Source: Axinella damicornis
Lineage: Eukaryota > Porifera > Demospongiae > Axinellida > Axinellidae
NCBI GenBank assembly: GCA_963931865.1
Contig: OZ007507.1
Coordinates: 3,750,077 to 3,814,076, forward strand
Length of the DNA stretch: 64,000 nt
Direction: 5' to 3'
Shown here: positions 47,001 to 57,700 of the stretch, piece by piece
Layout: every line of letters starts with the position of its first letter
Position numbering within the stretch: position 1 is the first letter of the stretch
The notes under the pieces: generated by a model
The model's database searches: none
The model's input: only the letters and a program-made list of their open reading frames with translations
What the model was told of the DNA's origin: nothing
Made by a program: the position numbers and the translations under genes

Positions 47001-50000
47001 TGCTCTACCTGGCTCTACCTCTGCTCTATACCTCTGCTCTACCTCTGCTCTACCTGGCTCTACCTCTGCTCTACCTGGCTCTACCTCTGCTCTACCTCTG
47101 CTCTACCTGGCTCTACCTCTGCTCTACCTCTGCTCTACCTGGCTCTACCTCTGCTCTACCTCTGCTCTACCTGGCTCTACCTCTGCTCTACCTGGCTCTA
47201 CCTCTGCTCTACCTGGCTCTACCTCTGCTCTACCTGGCTCTACCTCTGCTCTACCTCTGCTCTACCTGGCTCTACCTCTGCTCTACCTGACTCTACCTCT
47301 GCTCTACCTGGCTCTACCTTGCTCTACCTGGCTCTACCTCTGCTCTACCTCTGCTCTACCTCTGCTCTACCTGGCTCTACCTCCGCTCTACCTCTGCTCT
47401 ACCTGGCTCTACCTCTGCTCTACCTGGCTCTACCTAGCTCTACTTCTGCTCTTACCTCTGCTCTACCTGGCTCTACCTCCGCTTTACCTGGCTCTACCTC
47501 TGCTCTACCTCTGCTCTACCTGGCTCTACCTCTGCTCTACCTGGCTCTACCTCTGCTCTACCTGGCTCTACCTTGCTCTACCTGGCTCTACCTCTGCTCT
47601 ACCTCTGCTCTACCTGGCTCTACCTCCGCTCTACCTCTGCTCTACCTGGCTCTACCTGGCTCTACCTAGCTCTACCTGGCTCTACCTCTGCTCTACCTGG
47701 CTCTACCTCTGCTCTACCTGGCTCTACCTGGCTCTACCTCTGCTCTACCTGGCTCTACCTCTGCTCTACCTGGCTCTACCTCTGCTCTACCTCTGCTCTA
47801 CCTCTGCTCTACCTGGCTCTACCTCTGCTCTACCTCTGCTCTACCTGGCTCTACCTCTGCTCTACCTCTGCTCTACCTGGCTCTACCTCTGCTCTACCTC
47901 TGCTCTACCTGGCTCTACCTCTGCTCTACCTCTGCTCTACCTGGCTCTACCTCTGCTCTACCTGGCTCTACCTCTGCTCTACCTCTGCTCTACCTGGCTC
48001 TATCTCTGCTCTACCTCTGCTCTACCTGGCTCTACCTCTGCTCTACCTCTGCTCTACCTGGCTCTACCTCTGCTTTACCTGGCTCTACCTCTGCTCTACC
48101 TGGCTCTACCTCTGCTCTACCTGGCTCTACCTCTGCTCTACCTCTGCTCTACCTGGCTCTACCTCTGCTCTACCTGACTCTACCTCTGCTCTACCTGGCT
48201 CTACCTTGCTCTACCTGGCTCTACCTCTGCTCTACCTCTGCTCTACCTCTGCTCTACCTGGCTCTACCTCCGCTCTACCTCTGCTCTACCTGGCTCTACC
48301 TCTGCTCTACCTGGCTCTACCTAGCTCTACTTCTGCTCTTACCTCTGCTCTACCTGGCTCTACCTCCGCTTTACCTGGCTCTACCTCTGCTCTACCTCTG
48401 CTCTACCTGGCTCTACCTCTGCTCTACCTGGCTCTACCTCTGCTCTACCTGGCTCTACCTTGCTCTACCTGGCTCTACCTCTGCTCTACCTCTGCTCTAC
48501 CTGGCTCTACCTCCGCTCTACCTCTGCTCTACCTGGCTCTACCTGGCTCTACCTAGCTCTACCTGGCTCTACCTCTGCTCTACCTGGCTCTACCTCTGCT
48601 CTACCTGGCTCTACCTGGCTCTACCTCTGCTCTACCTGGCTCTACCTCTGCTCTACCTGGCTCTACCTCTGCTCTACCTCTGCTCTACCTCTGCTCTACC
48701 TGGCTCTACCTCTGCTCTACCTCTGCTCTACCTGGCTCTACCTCTGCTCTACCTCTGCTCTACCTGGCTCTACCTGGCTCTACCTCTGCTCTACCTGGCT
48801 CTACCTCTGCTCTACCTGGCTCTACCTCTGCTCTACCTCTGCTCTACCTGGCTCTACCTCTGCTCTACCTCTGCTCTACCTAGCTCTACCTCTGCTCTAC
48901 CAGGCTCTACCTCTGCTCTACCTGGCTCTACCTGGCTCTACCTCTGCTCTACCTGGCTCTACCTCTGCTCTACCTGGCTCTACCTCTGCTCTACCACTGC
49001 TCTACCTGGCTCTACCTCTGCTCTACCTGGCTCTACCTCTGCTCTACCTGGCTCTACCTCTGCTCTATCTCTGCTCTACCTGGCTCTACCTCTGCTCTAC
49101 CTCTGCTCTACCTGGCTCTACCTCTGCTCTACCTGGCTCTACCTCTGCTCTACCTGGCTCTACCTCTGCTCTACCTCTGCTCTACCTCTGCTCTACCTGG
49201 CTCTACCTCTGCTCTACCTCTGCTCTACCTGGCTCTACCTCTGCTTTACCTGGCTCTACCTCTGCTCTACCTGGCTCTACCTCTGCTCTACCTGGCTCTA
49301 CCTCTGCTCTACCTCTGCTCTACCTGGCTCTACCTCTGCTCTACCTGACTCTACCTCTGCTCTACCTGGCTCTACCTTGCTCTACCTAGCTCTACCTCTG
49401 CTCTACCTCTGCTCTACCTCTGCTCTACCTGGCTCTACCTCCGCTCTACCTCTGCTCTACCTGGCTCTACCTCTGCTCTACCTGGCTCTACCTAGCTCTA
49501 CTTCTGCTCTTACCTCTGCTCTACCTGGCTCTACCTCCGCTTTACCTGGCTCTACCTCTGCTCTACCTCTGCTCTACCTGGCTCTACCTCTGCTCTACCT
49601 GGCTCTACCTCTGCTCTACCTGGCTCTACCTTGCTCTACCTGGCTCTACCTCTGCTCTACCTCTGCTCTACCTGGCTCTACCTCTGCTCTACCTCTGCTC
49701 TACCTGGCTCTACCTCTGCTCTACCTCTGCTCTACCTGGCTCTACCTCTGCTCTACCTGGCTCTACCTCTGCTCTACCTGGCTCTACCTGGCTCTACCTC
49801 TGCTCTACCTGGCTCTACCTCTGCTCTACCTGGCTCTACCTCTGCTCTACCTCTGCTCTACCTGGCTCTACCTCTGCTCTACCTCTGCTCTACCTCGCTC
49901 TACCTGGCTCTACCTCTGCTCTACCTGGCTCTACCTCTGCTCTACCTGGCTCTACCTCTACTCTACCTCTGCTCTACCTGGCTGTACCTCTGCTCTACCT

Positions 50001-51637
50001 CTGCTCTACCTGGCTCTACCTCTGCTGTACCTGGCTCTACCTCTGCTCTACCTGGCTCTACCTGGCTCTACCTCTGCTCTACCTGGCTCTACCTCTGCTC
50101 TACCTGGCTCTACCTCTGCTCTACCTCTGCTCTACCTGCCTCTACCTCTGCTCTACCTGGCTCTACCTCTGCTCTACCTGGCTCTACCTCTGCTTTACCT
50201 CTGCTCTACCTGGCTCTACCTCTGCTCTACCTCTGCTCTACCTGGCTCTACCTCTGCTCTATACCTCTGCTCTACCTCTGCTCTACCTGGCTCTACCTCT
50301 GCTCTACCTGGCTCTACCTCTGCTCTACCTCTGCTCTACCTGGCTCTACCTCTGCTCTACCTCTGCTCTACCTGGCTCTACCTCTGCTCTACCTCTGCTC
50401 TACCTGGCTCTACCTCTGCTCTACCTGGCTCTACCTCTGCTCTACCTGGCTCTACCTCTGCTCTACCTGGCTCTACCTCTGCTCTACCTCTGCTCTACCT
50501 GGCTCTACCTCTGCTCTACCTGACTCTACCTCTGCTCTACCTGGCTCTACCTTGCTCTACCTGGCTCTACCTCTGCTCTACCTCTGCTCTACCTCTGCTC
50601 TACCTGGCTCTACCTCCGCTCTACCTCTGCTCTACCTGGCTCTACCTCTGCTCTACCTGGCTCTACCTAGCTCTACTTCTGCTCTTACCTCTGCTCTACC
50701 TGGCTCTACCTCCGCTTTACCTGGCTCTACCTCTGCTCTACCTCTGCTCTACCTGGCTCTACCTCTGCTCTACCTGGCTCTACCTCTGCTCTACCTGGCT
50801 CTACCTTGCTCTACCTGGCTCTACCTCTGCTCTACCTCTGCTCTACCTGGCTCTACCTCTGCTCTACCTGGCTCTACCTAGCTCTACTTCTGCTCTTACC
50901 TCTGCTCTACCTGGCTCTACCTCTGCTCTACCTGGCTCTACCTCTGCTCTACCTCTGCTCTACCTGGCTCTACCTCTGCTCTACCTGGCTCTACCTAGCT
51001 CTACTTCTGCTCTTACCTCTACTCTACCTGGCTCTACCTCTGCTTTACCTGGCTCTACCTCTGCTCTACCTCTGCTCTACCTGGCTCTACCTCTGCTCTA
51101 CCTGGCTCTACCTCTGCTCTACCTGGCTTTACCTTGCTCTACCTGGCTCTACCTCTGCTCTACCTCTGCTCTACCTGGCTCTACCTCCGCTCTACCTCTG
51201 CTCTACCTGGCTCTACCTCTGCTCTACCTTGCTCCACCTAGCTCTACTTCTGCTCTTACCTCTGCTTTACCTGGCTCTACCTCTGCTCTACCTGGCTCTA
51301 CCTCTGCTCTACCTGGCTCTACCTTGCTCTACCTGGCTCTACCTCTGCTCTACCTCTGCTCTACCTGGCTCTACCTAGCTCTACTTCTGCTCTTACCTCT
51401 GCTCTACCTGGCTCTACCTCTGCTCTACCTGGCTCTACCTCTGCTCTACCTGACTCTACCTCTGCTCTACCTGGCTCTACCTTGCTCTTCCTGGCTCTAC
51501 CTCTGCTCTACCTGGCTCTACCTCTGCTCTATCTGGCTCTACCTCTGCTCTACCTGGCTCTACCTCTGCTCTACCTGGCTCTACCTCTGCTCTACCTGGC
51601 TCTACCTGGCTCTACCTGGCCTGAAGTTGAAGGAGTA
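44025..51637 (+). repeat. 7.6-kb satellite of GCTCTACCTG / GCTCTACCTCT units
   Basis: The array is built from two monomers, a 10-mer GCTCTACCTG (A) and an 11-mer GCTCTACCTCT (B), mostly alternating AB (21 bp) with frequent ABB (32 bp) and AAB (31 bp). Neither monomer contains a stop in any plus-strand frame, so open frames of hundreds of codons are inevitable and not evidence of protein. Higher-order structure exists: the variant TAGCTCTACTTCTGCTCTTA occurs near 47435, 48322, 49493 and 50668 (spacings of about 0.89, 1.17 and 1.18 kb) and then more densely near 50879, 50996, 51239 and 51376. The array lies upstream of the first recognisable FBXL exon. Confidence 0.95.
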
Positions 51638-51649
51638 GGGTACGTAGGT

Positions 51650-51775
51650 TAGTTAGAGCAGAGGTATCGGTAGAGCAGAGGTAGAGCCAGGTAGAGCAGA
51701 GGACAGAGGTAGAGCCAGGAAGAGTAGAGGTAGAGCAGAGGTAGAGCCAGGTAGAGCAGAGGTAGAGCACAATAA
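51650..51775 (-). repeat. Inverted tail of the satellite
   Basis: After a 15-25 bp junction (TGAAGTTGAAGGAGTAGGGT), the same monomers continue in reverse complement (AGAGCAGAGGTAGAGCCAGG) for about 125 bp. The array therefore ends in a head-to-head inversion. Confidence 0.9.
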
Positions 51776-52147
51776 CTGACTGAGCAACAGTTATAAACTG
51801 TCATCCTCTGTGGACTGTGGGGAAACTTGTGTGAAGCGTGAGGCAGCTGCAGTGCCTAGTTTTTCCGGCACAATCATACGTGAGGACTTTATCAGAAGTT
51901 CGTAGTAGAAGCTGGCAGGTTCATCTGGAACGAATTAGCTCATTTCTGTTGTATGGGGAGGGTGTATGGTGGCAGAAAGTGGGTAGTGCCTATAAGTACC
52001 TTGATGGGGATGAACCAAAGTTGGTAGTAGACCAGACTTCAAGGAAAGTTGCGCTACATGTAGGTGTATGACTAGCTTGTTCCATTGTGATCAGCACGAT
52101 ACGAAACTTTAAATGATGTGCTAAACATGACCTTTGTACTGTATGTG
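51776..52147. other. Unique sequence between satellites
   Basis: This interval should be searched first for the missing F-box exon. I see an open stretch (VWWQKVGSAYKYLDGDEPKL) but it lacks the F-box signature and splice support. Confidence 0.3.
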
Positions 52148-52418
52148 TAGCTATTCAGACACTGGTTGTTGCCATGGTAGCTATTCAGACACTGGTTGTT
52201 GCCATGGTAGCTATTCAGACACTGGTTGTTGCCATGGTAGCTATTCAGACACTGGTTGTTGCCATGGTAGCTATTCGGACACTGGTTGTTGCCATGGTAG
52301 CTATTCAGACACTGGTTGTTGCCATGGTAGCTATTCAGACACTGGTTGTTGCCATGGTAGCTATTCAGACACTGGTTGTTGCCATGGTAGCTATTCAGAC
52401 ACTGGTTGTTGCCATGGT
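52148..52418. repeat. 30-bp minisatellite, nine copies
   Basis: TAGCTATTCAGACACTGGTT followed by GTTGCCATGG repeats exactly nine times; copy 5 carries a single A-to-G change. It ends 30 bp before the first LRR exon, so the polypyrimidine tract (CTGCTCTCTCCCACTGGTAG) starts right after the repeat. Confidence 0.95.
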
Positions 52419-52448
52419 ACAGTTCAACCTGCTCTCTCCCACTGGTAG

Positions 52449-54677
52449 GGAACAGTGGTGGAACGTATGTCTGTGCAGTGTGGAGGGTTTCTACGGACAT
52501 TGAGTCTACGTGACTGTCAGGGTGTTGAGGATGCTGCACTCAGGTTGGTGAAGGTTTGTTCGGGGTTTTTTTTTGGGGGGGGGGGGGGGGGGAGTTGGGA
52601 TGGGGACAGGAGGTGGGAGGAGAGAGGGTGTGGGAGAGAGCAGGTGAGAGGGTGTGGGTGTTGGAAGGGAGTGTGGGAGGGGAGATGGTGTTGGAGAGGA
52701 GAGGCTGTGGGTGGGGAGAGTGCTGGAAGGGAGAGGGTGTGGGAGGGTAGGGTGTTGGAGGGGAGAACGTTTTGAGAGGAGAGAGTGGTGACGGGGAGAT
52801 GGTGTGGGTGGAGAGAGGGGATTGGAAGGGAGAGGGGGCTGGAGGGGAGAGGGTGTGGGAGGGGAGAGGTACCTCAGGAAATGATGCCTTGATAAACAGG
52901 AGTGCAAACACACTCCATTCTGTAGAACATAATAATCTGGGGCCTTGTGCTTCCTGTCTATGTGCTGAATGTGGCCCTCTGATTGGTCAAACCATGGCCA
53001 TACATCATCCCTTCTTATATGCAACCCTCCTTCAGAACATTCGCGGAGCACTGCCACTACATTGAGAAGTTAATTCTGAGCAAGTGTTTCAAAATAACGG
53101 ACAGAACTGCGGAAAGTCTTAGCCACAATTGCAGAAACCTCAAGTACCTCGACTTTTCATCGTGTAAAAACATCACCAATGCTTCCTGTATGTACATCAG
53201 GTGAGTGCAGCCACACTGAGTCCTCCCATCTCACGTGCCTGCCACACCCCTGCCACACCTACACATCCTGCCCTCTCCCCTTCTCAGTACCATCACTACT
53301 TCTCACCCCAACACCACTTCCCTCTTCTCACACCCATGCACCTCTCCCCTCTCCTCACATGCCTTCCCTCCAGCTCCTCCTAACGCGCCCTCTTCCCTTT
53401 CTCCATGCTATACCCACAGTTTGTACTCCCCATCCCTCCTCCCCCTCCCTCTCTCCACACACCCTTCCCCTCCCTCTCTCCACACACCCTTCCCCTCCCT
53501 CTCTCCACACACCCTTCCCCTCCCTCTCTCCACACACCCTTCCCCTCCCTCTCTCCACACACCCTTCCCCTCCCTCTCTCCACACACCCTTCCCCTCCCT
53601 CTCTCCACACACCCTTCCCCTCCCTCTCTCCACACACCCTCCCCCTCCCTCTCTCCACACACCCTTCCCCTCCCTCTCTCCACACACCCTTCCCCTCCCT
53701 CTCTCCACACACCCTTCCCCTCCCTCTCTCCACACACCCTTCCCCTCCCTCTCTCCACACACCCTTCCCCTCCCTCTCTCCACACACCCTTCCCCTCCCT
53801 CTCTCCACACACCCCATCCCCTCCCTCTCTCCACACACCCCATTCCCTCCCTCTCTCCACACACCCTTCCCCTCCCTCTCTCCACACACCCTTCCCCTCC
53901 CTCTCTCCACACACCCCATCCCCTCCCTCTCTCCACACACCCCATTCCCTCCCTCTCTCCACACACCCTTCCCCTCCCTCTCTCCACACACCTTTCCCCT
54001 CCCTCTCTCCACACACCCTTCCCCTCCCTCTCTCCATGCTTACACACTCCTTCCCCTCCCTCTCTCCACACACCCCTTCCCCTCCCTTTCTCCACACATC
54101 CCTTCCCCTCCCTCTCTCCACACACCCTTCCCCTCCCTCTCTCCACACACCCCTTCCCCTCCCTCTCTCCACACACCCCTTCCCCTCCCTCTCTCCACAC
54201 ATCCCTTCCCCTCCCTCTCTCCACACATCCCTTCCCCTCCCTCTCTCCACACACCCTTCCCCTCCCTCTCTCCACACACCCTTCCCCTCCCTCTCTCCAC
54301 ACACCCTTCCCCTCCCTCTCTCCACACACCCTTCCCCTCCCTCTCTCCATGCTTACGCACCCTTCTCCTCCCTCTCTGGACTCACACACACCTTCCCCTC
54401 CCTCCCTCCACGCTCACACCCCCTCTCTCTACACTCCCCCTCTTCCTTTCTCCACTCCCTCTCTCCCTGCTCACATCATCCTTCGTTGTCCCTCACCCCA
54501 CACCCCCACCCTTCCGCTCACTATACCTCCCACACATGCCAAGACACCGTTACACAATTCCCACACACCTTCACAACCCCCCCCCCCCCCACACACACAC
54601 ACATACACACACACACACACACACATACACACACACACACATACACACACACACACACACACACATACACACACACA

Positions 54678-54716
<39 letters not shown>

Positions 54717-57700
54717 ACACACACACACATACACACACACACTCGCACACACAGTGAAGGGTGCCTAGGCCTGGAGCATCTAGACGTGTCCTACTGCCAC
54801 ATCTCATTGGAGGGAGTCAGGGGGCTCACTACAAAGTGCAAGAGACTCAGACACATCATTATGAAGTACTGTACAGAGGTACGTACGCCTAGCCGGCTTA
54901 CCGTCAGCTTCTGTTGAATTGGATCTGAAGAGCAGCTTGAAAATGGGGAAGTCTACAAATGTTGATACATGTAGGAATGATGTCATTACATGTATGTCTA
55001 GTGCAGAGGCTAAAGGACTGTTATATATATGGTACATGTACATTGAACGTATTGTAGGAGGTTACACTGTGATTGTGAAAACACTGGAGACACATGTCTA
55101 CAGTGCGGAGCTACATGTACACATCACAGAGTACTAGAGAGTTGTACTGCATGTGTAGTGTAGAGGCATGGACACATGAGGTATTGTGGGAGGTACATTG
55201 TGATTGTAGCTTTGTTGCTCTTTCTCTCAGATCAACGACGAGGCACTCGAACTCATTGGAACCAACTGGCCCCACCTCGTGACCCTCAATGTGCATGGCT
55301 GCAAGGTACTTGTATAGTCACATCTTGTGTGGATTAACCAGCTAGCCTCATTTCTAGGCCGTTCCCACTGCCAGTATTGATCGCTAACGTTATGCAGATA
55401 TGGCAGGGGTATTTGCATTCAAATTCTAGCAGCGTGAATGGCCCGGGACCATCATATAAATCTGTAGGTCAGGTTGGTGGGCATTATTTGACAAGGGAAT
55501 GAGTAGTACATGTATGCATTTATGTATTTATGTATGTATGTATGTATGTATGTATGTATTTATGTATGTATGTATGTATGTATGTATGTATGTATGTATG
55601 TATGTATGTGTGCAGCAGAGCGCATAATGACGTAGGGAATGGAAGGAAGGGAAGGAGCGGGAAACTACCACGCAAAAGGCTAAATTTTGAAAACATTCCC
55701 ACAGTAGTCGTGTTACTATCTTTTAGCGCACACATGTATCATTGTTTCCCATTGACTGGCTACAGCGACTTGCCAAAGATTGCTGGGAGAGAGAAGATAG
55801 TGTCTGCAAGTGTTGTAGGATGTTTCCCAGCAGTCATCAACTCCAGAAAAGCAGAAGGGGCGGTTTTTTTCCACTAGTCGAGACGCCTGCTTGGCGGTGT
55901 GAAGTGCTCAGGTTTGCATCCTCATACAGCACTTTCTCGAGGTCTGTCACTACTAGTATGTCATTCCCCTACCTCGCTGCCAATGGGGTCCTGATACTGG
56001 CTTTTTTCTGTCTTCTAAATTTCCCACGGCAGTCCCGTTAGTTTGCACGCGTACAGAGACTTCATGAAGGATGAATACAATCTTTGTGTGTCGTTTCACG
56101 CTCCTTCCACTCTCTACGTCATTATGTGCTCCTGATGTATGTTATGAGATGCTTCATTAATCTGTCAGGCAAGTGGCTCTTACGTACATCACTGTATGTC
56201 TCCACTGCATACGTAGCAACTGACAGACAGTGGAGTGCAAGCAGTGTGTGAGAACTGCTCTGGGCTACAGAAGATAAGCGTCTCCGGGTGTGATCAGCTG
56301 ACAGACGCCACGCTCAGGAAGCTTGCGACCTGCTGCCCACATCTCAGGTGGGTGCATGCTGGTCATGGATTGTCTCAGCACACGCATTCACAGAATTTGA
56401 TGAATATGTGTAGTAATTGGCAGTGGACAATGTCATGAACTTGATGTGTCTATGCTAAACCAAACTGCTAGCGGACTTAGCCTTGTTCCCAGGCCTTCTC
56501 ACCCCAGCATTTGTCGCTTGCAGTACTGGTATGTGCAGTGACGTACATTGATATTATGTGGACATATGGAGGAGTGGCACATTCGCAGACAAACCGCAAG
56601 TAAGTTAGTGCATTACTGATCGCAGCCACGAGACACTGAGCGACTGAGCGGTCGACATTAGGCAGTCTTGTCGACGTTTCTTGGGTCCTGAAAGCCACCC
56701 CAGAGCTGTACAGAAAGAATGTGCCACTCCTCCCCACGTCCACCTATGTCACTGCACATGACGAGTTTTACCAGGCCTTCCCCCGCGTTAGTACTGCAAG
56801 CGAGAAACACTGGGGTGAGAGGCCTGGGAATGAGGCTGTAGCTGTCTATAAGCATTTATCAGAAAGTTTACAGGTGTCACCAGACCCTTTCTTGTAGCCT
56901 CGTTCCCATGCAGGCCCTCGCTCCACTTTCAGTTGCACGAAAGAACGCGAAGGGCCTGGTATGTTTCCTCACATGTGTGACGTCTAGGGTAGAAAGGTGG
57001 TAGAAGAAGAGCAAAGTTACGAGGTAACTTACCACATGAATTAGCTAGTGGGGGGCGACTCATTCACACCAAGCGTTGTTCGCTTTTCCGTTCTGAAAAT
57101 TTTGGCCGTTTGTCAATTACGTAACGTTCACGTGAGCAGGCTGGCTGTCCCCGCTTTTCCGTACTGCAAGCAGCGAAAAACTGGGCGGGGCCTGGGAACG
57201 AGGCTACCTATCTTGAGGGAATGAGCACGAGCACAAGAACCCACTCCAGACATGTCGTCAGCATGCCTTCATGCATAAAACGAAATTTGATGATACACTT
57301 GATTGCTCTAAATTAGATCATGGCGTTTACAATTATCAGCAACGTCTTTTGGTACACATAGTTCGCCAGTGTGGCCGAGTCAGTGGGATTGTCTGTGCCA
57401 AGTGTTCTGTGATAGTGCACATCACTAGGAATGTGTTTCTGAGCTCTCCATTGGTGCAACGTACTGAGTGTCCAGACAATTGGTATTAATTAAGTACTCT
57501 AAATTGAATAGCAGCACAAGAACTAGTAGCTTTGTTCCCGGGACGCAGCCTGGGAACGAGGCTACACAAGAGCGTACTCTAAAGTGTAAGCACTGAATTC
57601 CTTCAACTAAATGGAAAAAGATAACCATGAATGCCCATCCTCAACCTTGTTGGCTCCTAGCCTCGTACCCGGACTCTAATGGACAGGGAAAAACAGACTG

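Noticed and set aside
43918..51638. Open frames of up to 1419 codons (LYLALPLLYLCSTW-type repeats)
   Set aside because: The 10- and 11-bp monomers contain no stop codon in any plus frame, several frames are open at once and frame changes occur without consequence. This is satellite DNA.
52148..52418. Possible CRISPR-like array (nine regular repeats)
   Set aside because: The 30-bp units are directly abutting with no unique spacers, in a eukaryotic intron.
53179..54917. Long Pro/Ser-rich and Glu/Gly-rich open frames
   Set aside because: They come from a 25-bp CT-rich repeat and (CA)n. A 25-bp period shifts frame every unit, and real FBXL exons flank it.
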